64,000 bases of DNA from Rugosibacter aromaticivorans (GTDB taxonomy: Bacteria; Pseudomonadota; Gammaproteobacteria; Burkholderiales; Rhodocyclaceae). Below the pieces are notes generated by a model. It worked only from the letters and a program-made list of their open reading frames with translations, made no database searches and had not been told where the DNA came from. The stretch lies in assembly GCF_000934545.1 (NCBI RefSeq), contig NZ_CP010554.1:310001-374000 (forward strand), read 5' to 3'. Made by a program: the position numbers and the translations under genes. The stretch's first letter is position 1, and each line of letters opens with the position of its first letter. Shown here piece after piece: positions 1 through 8,255 of the stretch.

Positions 1-588
1 AAAATTTTCAACTGGACTGCAACCATGTGGCGTGGTTCGTTGAGTTTTGAGACGCCGATGTTATTTGCAATTGGTTTTATCTTTCTCTTCACCATCGGTG
101 GCTTTTCAGGGCTGGTTCTGGCGATGGCGGCGGTTGATGTACAGATGCAAGATACGTACTACGTCGTAGCTCATTTCCATTACACCATGGTGGCTGGCGC
201 GTTGTTTTCTGCTTTTGCCGGTGCTTATTACTGGCTACCAAAGTGGACGGGACATATGTACAACGAAAAATTGGGTCAACTGCATTTTTGGCTTACCTTC
301 ATCTTCTTCAACATGACATTTTTCGTCCAGCACTTTCTTGGTCTTGCTGGTATGCCACGTCGTATTCCTGACTATGCGGTGCAGTTTACTGACTTCAATC
401 AAATTTCAACGATTGGTGCATTTGGCCTCGGTTTATCGCAGTTGCTCTTTTTGTACGTTGTGATTACCTGTATCAAAGGTGGCCCTAAAGCGCCTGCCAA
501 GCCGTGGGAAGGCGCAGAAGGACTAGAGTGGGATGTTCCTTCTCCAGCGCCGTATCACACGTGGGAAGTGCAGCCGATCGTAAAATAA
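1..588 (+). CDS. ctaD: Cytochrome c oxidase subunit I, C-terminal part (gene cut by window start)
   Basis: Catalytic haem-copper subunit of the aa3-type terminal oxidase in the inner membrane. The reading frame is open from base 1 (KIFNWTATMW), so the 5' part lies outside the window. The motif VVAHFHYTMVAG holds the two histidines that bind haem a3 and low-spin haem a in this family. Several hydrophobic helices follow, and the protein ends with a soluble Pro-rich tail (WEGAEGLEWDVPSPAPYHTW) typical of proteobacterial CtaD. It is the first visible gene of a cox operon that continues with assembly factors and subunit III. Identification is secure. Confidence 0.97.
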   Translation, partial: KIFNWTATMWRGSLSFETPMLFAIGFIFLFTIGGFSGLVLAMAAVDVQMQDTYYVVAHFHYTMVAGALFSAFAGAYYWLPKWTGHMYNEKLGQLHFWLTFIFFNMTFFVQHFLGLAGMPRRIPDYAVQFTDFNQISTIGAFGLGLSQLLFLYVVITCIKGGPKAPAKPWEGAEGLEWDVPSPAPYHTWEVQPIVK

Positions 589-615
589 AGTGATTGCGTG
601 GAATAGCCCAATACA

Positions 616-729
616 ATGTTTACCTCTAAGGTGAAAACCAAAAATTTGCGTACAGCAATAGTCCTTGCTGTTTTGGCGGCTTTTGTGTTTTTTGGGTTTA
701 TTGCGCAGAGCTGGTATCTAACCCGTTGA
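616..729 (+). CDS. Small single-helix cytochrome oxidase assembly protein (37 aa)
   Basis: A 37-residue ORF, MFTSKVKTKNLRTAIVLAVL and onward, with a basic N-terminus and one transmembrane segment (about residues 12-31). It sits between ctaD and ctaG, and its TGA overlaps the TTG start of ctaG (TTGA), which suggests translational coupling. Betaproteobacterial cox operons commonly carry a tiny membrane protein here, annotated as a cytochrome oxidase small assembly protein. The position and topology match. No strong Shine-Dalgarno sequence is visible upstream. The role is inferred from position only. Confidence 0.7.
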   Translation: MFTSKVKTKNLRTAIVLAVLAAFVFFGFIAQSWYLTR

Positions 730-1307
730 AGAAAAGCCTTTCATCTGCCAGTCGTAATCTGCGAACGTTGCTTAAATTAGCAACGTTTTCGGTCGCTATG
801 TTCGGGTTTGGTTATGCCTTGATACCACTCTATCCGGTCGTTTGTGTCGCTCTGGGTATTAACCAGACTGGCGTGGATGACCGGCCAGTTAATACGCAAG
901 TGGATACTTCGCGGGTTGTCACTGTTGAGTTTGATACCAATCTGCATAATATGGCGTGGAAGTTTAAGCCGCTGGAAGGTCATCTTTCTGTCCATCCCGG
1001 CCAGCTTGCTCAGGTGATGTTTGAGGTTGTTAACATGCGTGGTGTGTCGGTTACCGGGCAAGCCATTCCCAGCTATGGTCCGCCACTCGCAGCGCAATAC
1101 TTTCACAAACTGGAATGCTTTTGTTTTAACAAACAAACACTTGCACCGGGTGAAACTCGGCAAATGCCTGTTGTTTTTGTTGTTGACCCTGCGCTGCCCA
1201 AAGAGATTGCAACAATTACACTCTCTTATACGTTCTTTGAGGTTGAGGGCAACCGGCGAGCAGAAAGCAACGCTGGTTATGTAGGTAAAGTGAAAGGTGG
1301 CGTATGA
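726..1307 (+). CDS. ctaG: Cytochrome c oxidase assembly protein CtaG/Cox11 (CuB insertion)
   Basis: Membrane-anchored copper chaperone that delivers Cu to the CuB site of subunit I. One N-terminal transmembrane helix (about residues 17-36) is followed by a periplasmic beta domain. The hallmark copper-binding CFCF motif is present (Cys131 and Cys133, in KLECFCFNKQTL). At 193 aa the length is normal. The start is a TTG overlapping the stop of the preceding small ORF. An ATG further in would remove the cytoplasmic N-terminus, so TTG is preferred. The gene overlaps the next ORF by ATGA. Confidence 0.95.
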   Translation: MKKSLSSASRNLRTLLKLATFSVAMFGFGYALIPLYPVVCVALGINQTGVDDRPVNTQVDTSRVVTVEFDTNLHNMAWKFKPLEGHLSVHPGQLAQVMFEVVNMRGVSVTGQAIPSYGPPLAAQYFHKLECFCFNKQTLAPGETRQMPVVFVVDPALPKEIATITLSYTFFEVEGNRRAESNAGYVGKVKGGV

Positions 1308-1537
1308 GCTTGGATGCGAAAACTGAAAACCCCCCCCAAGCCGGGTTTTTTACAATTGTAAGCGCAGTTTTTTGGTCGTTTCTTGGAATCCGCCGCCGCC
1401 AAGATTATGAGTCTGATGCTGCAAGTATTTCATTAAAGCAGGTTGTAGTTGCCGGGATCATTGGTGGAATTATTTTTGTGGTTGGCGTTGTGGTGCTGGT
1501 CAAAGTAATTTTGGCTAATATCGGGACAACTGCTTGA
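1304..1537 (+). CDS. DUF2970 family small membrane protein
   Basis: A 77-residue protein with a soluble N-terminus containing FWSFLGIRRRQDYESD and one C-terminal transmembrane helix (about residues 47-70). The pattern 'A.FWSFLGIRR...Y..D' matches the DUF2970 family found in betaproteobacterial cox operons between ctaG and ctaE. The start overlaps the ctaG stop (ATGA). The function is unknown. Operon membership suggests a part in oxidase assembly or stability. Confidence 0.85.
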   Translation: MSLDAKTENPPQAGFFTIVSAVFWSFLGIRRRQDYESDAASISLKQVVVAGIIGGIIFVVGVVVLVKVILANIGTTA

Positions 1538-1561
1538 AAAGATTTTGAAGGGAGATTATTG

Positions 1562-2413
1562 ATGTCTACACATGAAGAGAGTTATTACTATGTTCCAGGG
1601 CCATCAGCTTGGCCACTGGTTGGTTCATTTGCCCTGCTATTGATGGCTGCCGGAGCTGTTATGGTTATGAACAAGGTGGGTCCGGGCATGCCAACGCTGC
1701 TAACTGGCCTGGCCGTGCTGCTTTATATGATGTATGGTTGGTTCAGAAAGGTTGTTGGAGAATCACAGGCCGGTGAGTACAACAAGCGTGTTGATGGCTC
1801 TTTTCGCTGGGGAATGGGCTGGTTTATCTTCTCAGAAGTCATGTTTTTCTCTGCATTTTTTGGTGCCCTTTTTTACATTCGTGTTATCTCGGTTCCTGAT
1901 CTGGCGAGTGTAGATAATGCGTTAATTTGGCCTGGTTTTAAAAACGTATGGCCTAGCGCGGGGCCTGGTTTTAAAGATCAATGGGAAGCCATGTTGCCAT
2001 GGGGAATTCCTGCGATCAATACGCTCTTGCTGCTATCCTCAGGCGCAACGCTGACGTGGGCTCACTGGGGGCTTATGAAGAATCAACGTACACAGTTAAA
2101 TATCGGTTTGTTTTTGACTGTTTTGCTTGGGTCAGTTTTTCTCTGGTTTCAGGTTACCGAATACTCTCATGCTTATCATGAGATGAACCTGAAGCTTTCT
2201 ACGGGCGGCTATGGCAGTACGTTTTTTATGCTGACAGGGTTTCACGGCTTCCATGTCACTCTTGGCGCCATCATGCTGGCTGTGATATTGTTTCGTTCGC
2301 TTAAAGGCCACTTCACACCAGAACATCATTTTGCTTTTGAAGCAGTTGCTTGGTATTGGCACTTTGTTGACGTGGTTTGGTTATTTCTTTTTGTTGTTGT
2401 GTATTGGCTCTAA
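1562..2413 (+). CDS. ctaE: Cytochrome c oxidase subunit III
   Basis: Seven-helix structural subunit of the aa3 oxidase. Typical segments are visible: WGMGWFIFSEVMFFSAFFGA near residue 80, GFHGFHVTLG, and the C-terminal WYWHFVDVVWLFLF. The ATG at 1562 is chosen over the TTG at 1559 because GGGAG lies about nine bases upstream and the family starts M-S-x-H. The protein has 283 aa, a normal length. A strong hairpin follows the stop, so this gene probably ends the first transcription unit of the cox cluster. Confidence 0.96.
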   Translation: MSTHEESYYYVPGPSAWPLVGSFALLLMAAGAVMVMNKVGPGMPTLLTGLAVLLYMMYGWFRKVVGESQAGEYNKRVDGSFRWGMGWFIFSEVMFFSAFFGALFYIRVISVPDLASVDNALIWPGFKNVWPSAGPGFKDQWEAMLPWGIPAINTLLLLSSGATLTWAHWGLMKNQRTQLNIGLFLTVLLGSVFLWFQVTEYSHAYHEMNLKLSTGGYGSTFFMLTGFHGFHVTLGAIMLAVILFRSLKGHFTPEHHFAFEAVAWYWHFVDVVWLFLFVVVYWL

Positions 2414-2448
2414 AAGAAACAGAAACGTTATAGCTGTCAGTTGCATTT

Positions 2449-2484
2449 AAAAATTGGCGCCCCTGGGAGGAGCGCCAATTTTTT
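2449..2484. terminator. Bidirectional rho-independent terminator after ctaE
   Basis: Inverted repeat AAAAATTGGCGC / GCGCCAATTTTT with an 11-base loop. Its A/T-rich outer arms give a T-tract in both directions. It lies between the convergent ctaE (+) and the DUF2909 gene (-), so it can end both transcripts. Confidence 0.85.
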
Positions 2485-2515
2485 CAGCCAGGCGAGTATC
2501 TTCGGGATGCTGTCG

Positions 2516-2710
2516 TTAGGAATGCTTGCCAACTATTCCGAAGTAGTGCGCTACCATCAGTAATGCAAATAGCGCTATAGATAGTGATATACGCAAGGTT
2601 AAAGCTTTTACGGTGCGGGTCGAACCGGCTCGATCCTGAAATAGGAAAAAGAGGGCAGAAAACAAGCTGGCGAAAATAGCGACTAGCATCAAGATCACAA
2701 TAATTTTCAT
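2516..2710 (-). CDS. DUF2909 family twin-transmembrane protein
   Basis: A 64-residue protein made of two hydrophobic helices (about residues 3-22 and 38-56) joined by a short charged loop (FQDRAGSTRTVKAL). This matches the DUF2909 family of small membrane proteins found opposite cox assembly genes in betaproteobacteria. It is the only minus-strand gene inside the cox cluster and shares a terminator with ctaE. The function is unknown. The overlapping minus-strand ORF 2484-2723 is a frame shadow. Confidence 0.8.
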   Translation of the reverse strand: MKIIVILMLVAIFASLFSALFFLFQDRAGSTRTVKALTLRISLSIALFALLMVAHYFGIVGKHS

Positions 2711-2810
2711 TTATGAGCACCAAAGAACATTTTCTCCAATAATCAAGAACAGTTTAATGGAAATAGTCTGAGTGTTTTAGATAATTTTGACGCTTGCTAC
2801 CCTCTGTTTG

Positions 2811-3515
2811 ATGTACCTACTCCGCTTGAAAAAAATTATACCCACCCTCGCCGCATTGCTGGTTATCTTAGTCACGGCCCGGTTAGGGTTTTGGCAACTG
2901 GATAGGGCGCATCAGCGCGATGCGCTTGAGGAAAAAATGCTTGCCGTTCGGAGCTCGCCTCCTATCATTCTCGGCCCTGCACTGATAGAAGCTAAAAGTC
3001 TCGATGCTTATCCGGCGATGGTACAGGGGGAATGGGTAAAAGAAAAAACGCTGTTTCTTGATAACCAAATTTATCAAGGTCAAGCGGGTTTTCAAGTGTT
3101 GATGCCCTTGCGAATTACCGGAAGCGATTGGTATGTCTTGGTAAATCGTGGCTGGATTCATGGCACGAACGACCGTAATCAGCTGCCACAAATAATTACC
3201 CCACCGGGTATCCAGACCATTAGCGGGATAATTCATGAACGGACACCCCGGGTTGGCTCAGTTGGCAAATTTGCCCGTAACGGGGCAATATGGAGCGAGG
3301 TAGAGCCGAGTCAATTTTCCGAATGGTCTGGTTTGCTTATTCAGCCATTAGTTCTATATCAAACCAGCACCGCACAAGACGGTCTGGTGCGGGATTGGCC
3401 GCATCCAGGTAGCGGAGCGGATCGAAATCGTGGCTACGCGCTACAATGGTTTTCCCTTGCGGTAACAACATTGATTTTCTGGGGCTATTATTTCTTGCGC
3501 AGAAAACCTGCATAG
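2811..3515 (+). CDS. SURF1 family cytochrome oxidase biogenesis protein
   Basis: Inner-membrane protein thought to help haem a insertion into oxidase subunit I. Two terminal helices flank a periplasmic domain. Family motifs are visible: GFWQLDRA after helix 1, LFLDNQIYQGQAGF, WYVLVNRGWI in the middle, and YALQWFSLAVTTL in helix 2. The start is uncertain. The frame is open from a TTG at 2787. The ATG at 2811 puts the hydrophobic segment close to the N-terminus as in the family, and a TTG at 2826 is also possible. It is the first gene after the ctaE terminator on the plus strand. Confidence 0.9.
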   Translation: MYLLRLKKIIPTLAALLVILVTARLGFWQLDRAHQRDALEEKMLAVRSSPPIILGPALIEAKSLDAYPAMVQGEWVKEKTLFLDNQIYQGQAGFQVLMPLRITGSDWYVLVNRGWIHGTNDRNQLPQIITPPGIQTISGIIHERTPRVGSVGKFARNGAIWSEVEPSQFSEWSGLLIQPLVLYQTSTAQDGLVRDWPHPGSGADRNRGYALQWFSLAVTTLIFWGYYFLRRKPA

Positions 3516-3549
3516 AAAGCGATGAGCGCCCTCCAACTAAAAACAAGAA

Positions 3550-4116
3550 ATGACTAAAGCACAACGAACGCTGACGCTATTGTTTATCATTGGTACATTA
3601 CCAGTGATAGCTTCCTATGGACTCTATCTATGGTGGAAGCCTTTATCACAAACCAATCATGGCGAGTTGTTGGAAACTCACCCCGCAGGATTACAGGAAT
3701 TATGGCCAGAGGGAGCTAACTCTGGCAAAACGCTTGGCGAAGTGGTGCGAAAAAAATGGGTTTTCCTCACTGTGCAATCTGCAAACTGTGATGCTCGGTG
3801 CCAGCAAAAGTTGTATCTAATGCGTCAAATACGCACCGCCCAAAATGAAAATATGGAGCGCGTCGAGCGTGTATGGGTGATATTGGGTGAGGGTCAGCCT
3901 GATCCACAACTGTTAAAACTTCACCCGGGTCTTCATTTGACCCGAGTTACCGACCTGACCAAGCTTTCGCAGTTGCCGTTAAGTACAGATTCTGGCGCAT
4001 TCATTTTCTTGATTGACCCCCTGGGCAATCTCGTCTTGCGTTACGATGATCGTTCGGAACCGAAAGGCATTCTCAAAGACCTCGGCCGCTTGTTGCGGTT
4101 TTCGGGACTGGGCTAG
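3550..4116 (+). CDS. Membrane-anchored thioredoxin-like protein of the cox cluster
   Basis: A 188-residue protein with one N-terminal helix (about residues 9-27) and a periplasmic domain. The domain contains a CDARC pair (SANCDARCQQKLYLMRQIR) in a context resembling the CxxxC of SCO-type thioredoxin folds, and ends near IFLIDPLGNLVLRYDD. Homologues sit between SURF1 and ctaA/ctaB in many betaproteobacteria, usually annotated only as transmembrane or oxidase-associated proteins. A copper or thiol-redox role in oxidase maturation is inferred. In this window the next gene is ctaB directly, without ctaA. Confidence 0.75.
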   Translation: MTKAQRTLTLLFIIGTLPVIASYGLYLWWKPLSQTNHGELLETHPAGLQELWPEGANSGKTLGEVVRKKWVFLTVQSANCDARCQQKLYLMRQIRTAQNENMERVERVWVILGEGQPDPQLLKLHPGLHLTRVTDLTKLSQLPLSTDSGAFIFLIDPLGNLVLRYDDRSEPKGILKDLGRLLRFSGLG

Positions 4117-4137
4117 ATTTTCCTGGTAATACAGATC

Positions 4138-5046
4138 ATGACTACAGCTGCTCCGCTTCCTTCTATTTCGTCTGACGCTGGTTTTGGGTCGATGGCCAGC
4201 GACTATCTCACGCTCACCAAGCCGCGTGTGATCTCGTTAATTGTTTTCTGCGCCCTGATTGGCATGCTACTGGCGCCAAGCGAGAACTTGACTTTTTGGA
4301 GAGTCATTGCGGCCACCATCGGGATCGGCCTTGTTTCTGCTGCCGCAGCCGCTTTTAACTGTCTACTAGAGCTAAAAATCGATCAGCGTATGGCGCGTAC
4401 GCGCAGTCGTCCCACAGCGCGAGGCGCTATTAGTGTCCGTGCTGCACTTGGGTGGTCCTCCGCTTTGGGTGCGATAGGGATGATTATCTTATTAGTATGG
4501 GTTAATGCCCTAACGGCGATATTGACACTCGCCACTTTTGTTGGCTATGCCCTGATTTACACCCTATTTCTAAAGCCGCGCACGCCGCAAAACATTGTGA
4601 TTGGTGGTTTGTCAGGCGCAATGCCACCCGCCTTAGGTTGGGCGGCAATCACGAACTCTGTGCCGGCAGAAGCATGGGTACTGGTGCTCATTATTTTTAT
4701 TTGGACGCCGCCCCATTTTTGGGCGCTAGCGCTTTATCGCACTGAAGAATACGCCGCAGCGGGTGTGCCTATGCTGCCTGTGACGCATGGCCCTGAATTC
4801 ACTCGGCTACATGTTTTTCTATATACCATTTTGCTGACAGCAGTCACATTCATGCCTTTTATTATTGGCATGAGCGGGGTGGCTTATCTAATCAGCGCAG
4901 TTCTGCTGGACGCCATATTTCTGGTTTACTCTTGGAAAATATGGCGCAATTACAGTGATCTTTTGGCTAAAAAAACGTTTCGCTTTTCTATTATTTATCT
5001 ATCAGCATTGTTTGCCGCACTATTGATAGATCACTACATCCGTTAA
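4138..5046 (+). CDS. ctaB: Protoheme IX farnesyltransferase (heme O synthase)
   Basis: UbiA-family polytopic prenyltransferase that adds a farnesyl group to heme b to form heme O. Visible features are [12 protein letters not shown] at the start of helix 1, the prenyl-diphosphate binding region [19 protein letters not shown] (about residues 77-95), and the second loop [16 protein letters not shown]. At 302 aa it is full length. Its TAA overlaps the ATG of the SCO gene (TAATG). The next enzyme of the pathway, heme A synthase, is not adjacent. Confidence 0.96.
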   Translation: MTTAAPLPSISSDAGFGSMASDYLTLTKPRVISLIVFCALIGMLLAPSENLTFWRVIAATIGIGLVSAAAAAFNCLLELKIDQRMARTRSRPTARGAISVRAALGWSSALGAIGMIILLVWVNALTAILTLATFVGYALIYTLFLKPRTPQNIVIGGLSGAMPPALGWAAITNSVPAEAWVLVLIIFIWTPPHFWALALYRTEEYAAAGVPMLPVTHGPEFTRLHVFLYTILLTAVTFMPFIIGMSGVAYLISAVLLDAIFLVYSWKIWRNYSDLLAKKTFRFSIIYLSALFAALLIDHYIR

Positions 5047-5621
5047 TGCGACGTTTCATTCTTCTGCTTGCTGCTTTTCTGAGTGTGGGGTGTGACGCTC
5101 CTACCCACTTTAATGCAACTGATCTTACCGGTGGTTCGATCGGGGTGGATTTTGCTCTGCAAGACCAAAACGGCAAACAACGTCGACTGTCTGATTTTAA
5201 GGGTAAGGTTGCTATCGTTTTTTTTGGCTATACCCAATGTCCAGATGTATGCCCAACGACGCTCAGTTCTTTGCAAGAAACCTTGAAGCTATTAGGCCCC
5301 GAGGCCGATCGCTTGCAAGTTCTTTTTATAACGCTTGATCCAGAGCGCGATACAGCCGCGCTTCTAGCGCAGTATGTGTCTTCTTTTCACCCCTCTTTTC
5401 TGGGGTTGCGAGGGGGGGCTGCCGAAACGGAGGCAACTGCGCAGGCGTTTAAAGTGTTCTACAAAAAACAAGCAGGAACAACCCCGGGAAGTTATTCTAT
5501 CGATCACTCGACCGGAAGCTACGTGTACGATCCACAAGGCCGATTGCGCTTGTATTTGAAATACGGAGAAACACCTCAACGCATTGCTGAGGATGTTAAA
5601 AAACTGTTGGCGGGGAAATAA
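5046..5621 (+). CDS. SCO1/SenC/PrrC family copper chaperone lipoprotein
   Basis: Periplasmic thioredoxin-fold protein that delivers copper to the CuA site of oxidase subunit II. A lipoprotein signal with lipobox LSVGC (Cys16) anchors it to the membrane. The copper-binding CPDVC motif is at Cys65/Cys69, and the third ligand is the histidine in SIDHSTGSYVYD. At 191 aa it is typical. It is translationally coupled to ctaB and is the last gene of the cox cluster. Confidence 0.95.
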   Translation: MRRFILLLAAFLSVGCDAPTHFNATDLTGGSIGVDFALQDQNGKQRRLSDFKGKVAIVFFGYTQCPDVCPTTLSSLQETLKLLGPEADRLQVLFITLDPERDTAALLAQYVSSFHPSFLGLRGGAAETEATAQAFKVFYKKQAGTTPGSYSIDHSTGSYVYDPQGRLRLYLKYGETPQRIAEDVKKLLAGK

Positions 5622-5640
5622 AAAAGGCAGCGTGGCTGCA
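5621..5640 (-). terminator. Probable rho-independent terminator of rpoH
   Basis: Read on the minus strand: GCAGC-CAC-GCTGC followed by CTTTTTT. The short stem with a T-run lies about 60 bases past the rpoH stop and touches the end of the convergent SCO gene. The stem is only five base pairs, so confidence is moderate. Confidence 0.5.
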
Positions 5641-5697
5641 TTTACTGGCCTGGTGCATTGAAAAGAATTTCAACTTTTTTCGCATAGCGATGCGGTT

Positions 5698-6600
5698 TTA
5701 AGCTGTTGCGAGCAATGAACCTTTCATTTTTTGTAGTGCTTTAGCTTCAATTTGACGGATACGCTCGGCCGAGACACCATACTCAGCTGCAAGCTCATGC
5801 AAGGTTGCGGCAGACTCTCCCTCGCGAACCAACCAACGGCGCTGAATAATTTCACGACTACGGTCATCAAGGCTGGCTAAAGCCCCTTGCAGCCCTTCTT
5901 CCTCTAAGTGATCAAGCTCTTTACGCTCAAGAATGGCTATCGGTTCGTTGCAGCTGTCCGCTGTCAGGTAGGCGATAGGGGCGAAACGATCTTCGTCCTC
6001 GTCAGAAGTCGGCTCTAGTGATACGTCGGTACCGGTGAAACGCGTTTCCATCTCGACAACTTCTTCCGGCTTTACGCCAAGTCGTTGAGCTATTGTATTA
6101 ACGCCATCGACATCGAGTGTACCAAAATTTTGACGTGAGCCATCTTGTTGCGCTAATGATGCTTTGATACTGCGCAAGTTGAAAAACAGTTTTCGCTGTG
6201 CCTTGGTGGTGGCAATTTTAACGAGCCGCCAGTTTTTGAGAATGTATTCATGAATCTCGGCTTTGATCCAGTGCATAGCAAAAGAGACCAGCCGCACGCC
6301 GCGGTTCGGGTCGAAACGCTTCACCGCTTTCATCAAACCGATATTGCCTTCCTGAATCAAATCGGCGTGGGGTAAGCCATAGCCCAGATAACCACGGGCA
6401 ATGGCGATGACCAAGCGCAGATGGGATGTGACCAATGCACGGGCAGCCTCAATATCCCCCTCGTCGGCAAAACGGCGTGCCAAGGCAAGCTCTTCAGTTT
6501 CACTGAGCATAGGCATGCGATTCGCGGCTGAGATATAAGCCTCGATACTCCCGCTACCGGAAATGGTTGGAAATTGCTTGTGTGATAACGCGTAACTCAT
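5698..6600 (-). CDS. rpoH: RNA polymerase heat-shock sigma factor sigma-32
   Basis: Alternative sigma factor directing transcription of heat-shock genes. The sequence shows sigma region 2 (DLIQEGNIGLMKAVKRFDP, then RLVSFAMHWIKAEIHEYIL), the RpoH box QRKLFFNLR typical of sigma-32, and region 4.2 with a helix-turn-helix (LHELAAEYGVSAERIRQIEA) at the C-terminus. At 300 aa it is somewhat longer than E. coli RpoH. An AGGAG lies nine bases before the ATG. A CIRCE operator overlaps its promoter, so HrcA control is likely. Confidence 0.96.
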   Translation of the reverse strand: MSYALSHKQFPTISGSGSIEAYISAANRMPMLSETEELALARRFADEGDIEAARALVTSHLRLVIAIARGYLGYGLPHADLIQEGNIGLMKAVKRFDPNRGVRLVSFAMHWIKAEIHEYILKNWRLVKIATTKAQRKLFFNLRSIKASLAQQDGSRQNFGTLDVDGVNTIAQRLGVKPEEVVEMETRFTGTDVSLEPTSDEDEDRFAPIAYLTADSCNEPIAILERKELDHLEEEGLQGALASLDDRSREIIQRRWLVREGESAATLHELAAEYGVSAERIRQIEAKALQKMKGSLLATA

Positions 6601-6621
6601 GGTTCTGACTCCTGGGGAACT

Positions 6622-6651
6622 ATATTAGCACTCCACGCGTGGGAGTGCCAA
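6622..6651 (-). promoter_or_regulatory. Sigma-70-type promoter of rpoH
   Basis: Read on the minus strand: -35 TTGGCA (plus bases 6646-6651), an 18-base spacer, and -10 TAATAT (plus bases 6622-6627). The predicted start is near 6615, which leaves a leader of only about 15 bases containing the AGGAG ribosome-binding site. Both boxes lie in the arms of the CIRCE inverted repeat. Confidence 0.6.
6625..6651. promoter_or_regulatory. CIRCE operator (HrcA-binding site) upstream of rpoH
   Basis: TTAGCACTC-N9-GAGTGCCAA, differing from the canonical CIRCE (TTAGCACTC-N9-GAGTGCTAA) at one base. The nine-base spacer is itself palindromic (CCACGCGTGG across the centre). It ends 24 bases before the rpoH start codon and covers the predicted promoter, the arrangement expected of an HrcA repressor site. 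HrcA itself is not in the window. Confidence 0.88.
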
Positions 6652-6700
6652 TACCCATAAAAGTTCCATTTGCCATGGCCTTTAATGGGCTGCAGCGTAC

Positions 6701-7600
6701 TTAAGGGTGGCGCAAATGTTGTCCAAGAGATAACAGAGCACCTAGCCAACCAAGTCCTGTAGCTGAACCAAGCAAAATCGCAGAGTCACCTAGACTCAAG
6801 GGTTGTAGAGCAAAGCTGAAATCATAGAGATGCAGCAGGTCACTCAGCGGGGCGCGCAGCCACCAGGCGGCAGCGGCGATGAGCAGCCACGCAGTGATAC
6901 CGCCACCTAAACCCAGTAAAGCGCCAAAGTACAGAAAGGGACGGCGAATAAACCCATTGGTCGCGCCAAGCAGCTGGGATACCTCAATTTCAGCGCGGTG
7001 TGTCAGAACTTGCATGCGGATAATGTTGAAGGTGATAGCGATCAACCCTGTAGCCAATAGCCCTCCTAGCAGGATAATTACATTACGACCTAAGCGGAGC
7101 AACGCCTCCAGCCTTCGAGCCCAAGCAGAATCAAGCTGAACATGCGCCACCTTGGGCCACTGGCGAAACTCAGCGACGAGCGGATCAAGTGTTGTTGGCT
7201 GATCATCACGTGCCGTAACTATAAAAGCATCGGGAAAGGGGTTATCAGGCAATGCATCAATCACCTCACGCAAGCCTGCATTGGCTTTCATGCGTTGCAA
7301 GGTTTCTTCGCGAGGTAGAAATCGTTGCTGCTTTACGGCGGGATGTTTTTTTAAGCGTGCGCCGAGCTCGTTCGCCGCGTCGCGTCCAGCATCAGTTGCC
7401 ATGAATACGGAAATCTGCGGAGTGGCTGACGTGTTGCCCGCAAGCTGCCGAGCATTGTCTAACAGCATCTGGCCGCCCGCAGGGAGGGCTAGCGCAATCC
7501 CAATAGCCAGCAGAGACAGCAGCGTTGTCAGCGGTGCAGAGATTAGCCGACGTAAAGCAATGCGCAGACCATGGCCATGTTGAATGAGCCAGATGTTCAT
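6701..7600 (-). CDS. ftsX: Cell division ABC transporter permease FtsX
   Basis: Integral membrane partner of FtsE at the division septum. With FtsE it controls peptidoglycan amidases through EnvC, whose gene lies at 40.3 kb in this window. The sequence has an N-terminal cytoplasmic stretch (MNIWLIQHGHGLRIALRRL), helix 1, a periplasmic loop of about 130 residues, and three C-terminal helices including the VIILLGGLLATGLIAITFNI segment and the conserved AEIEVSQLLGAT. At 299 aa it is full length. It starts seven bases after ftsE. Confidence 0.95.
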   Translation of the reverse strand: MNIWLIQHGHGLRIALRRLISAPLTTLLSLLAIGIALALPAGGQMLLDNARQLAGNTSATPQISVFMATDAGRDAANELGARLKKHPAVKQQRFLPREETLQRMKANAGLREVIDALPDNPFPDAFIVTARDDQPTTLDPLVAEFRQWPKVAHVQLDSAWARRLEALLRLGRNVIILLGGLLATGLIAITFNIIRMQVLTHRAEIEVSQLLGATNGFIRRPFLYFGALLGLGGGITAWLLIAAAAWWLRAPLSDLLHLYDFSFALQPLSLGDSAILLGSATGLGWLGALLSLGQHLRHP

Positions 7601-7607
7601 TATGGAT

Positions 7608-8255
7608 TCATGGCACCAAGTGCCCGTGGTCTAGGCGCAGCGTTCGCGCCTCTGGAAATAATTGGCCATCATAGGTTGCAATTAGCACAGTGACACCGGC
7701 GCGGTGAAACTCGTGAAAGATGCGTGCTACATCAGTCGCTGTTTCAGCGTCGAGGTGGGCAGTGGGTTCGTCGGCGAGCAGTAGCGCGGGGCGGCTAACT
7801 ACCGCACGGGCGATGGCTAGTCGCTGCTGTTCACCGCCAGACAGCGCAATTGGTAGCGCTTTTTCGCGCGCGGCCAAGCCTACTTTATCCAGCGCAGCCC
7901 GTACGCGTTGTGTCGCTTCTTTGGGTGGGAAACCGGTAATGGCCAGTGGCAGCATGACATTCTCGAAAACCGAGCGATCAAAAAGCAGTTTTTGATCTTG
8001 CAATACGAGCCCCAGGCGTCGACGCAAAAAAGGCAAAGCCGAGCGCGCAAGCCCGCCGACATTTCGCCCACCGACCAGCACCGCGCCGGAAGTTGGTTGC
8101 TCGATCGCGGCAATGAGTTTAATCAACGTCGATTTGCCCGCCCCCGAGTGGCCGCTGACAACCAAAATTTCGCCTGCTGCCATTTCAAAGCTTAGCGTAG
8201 ACAAGGCATCAATGCCGGGGGGATAACGTTTGGCAACGCGGTCAAAACGAATCAT
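7608..8255 (-). CDS. ftsE: Cell division ATP-binding protein FtsE
   Basis: ABC ATPase of the FtsEX complex. Motifs in order: Walker A GHSGAGKST near residue 36, Q-loop LVLQDQKLLFDRSVFENV, signature LSGGEQQR, Walker B LLLADEPTAHLD, and the D-loop. At 215 aa it is normal. It is the first gene of an ftsE-ftsX pair on the minus strand. The 235 bp upstream (8256-8490), between ftsE and the depolymerase gene, hold no gene I can support. Confidence 0.96.
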   Translation of the reverse strand: MIRFDRVAKRYPPGIDALSTLSFEMAAGEILVVSGHSGAGKSTLIKLIAAIEQPTSGAVLVGGRNVGGLARSALPFLRRRLGLVLQDQKLLFDRSVFENVMLPLAITGFPPKEATQRVRAALDKVGLAAREKALPIALSGGEQQRLAIARAVVSRPALLLADEPTAHLDAETATDVARIFHEFHRAGVTVLIATYDGQLFPEARTLRLDHGHLVP

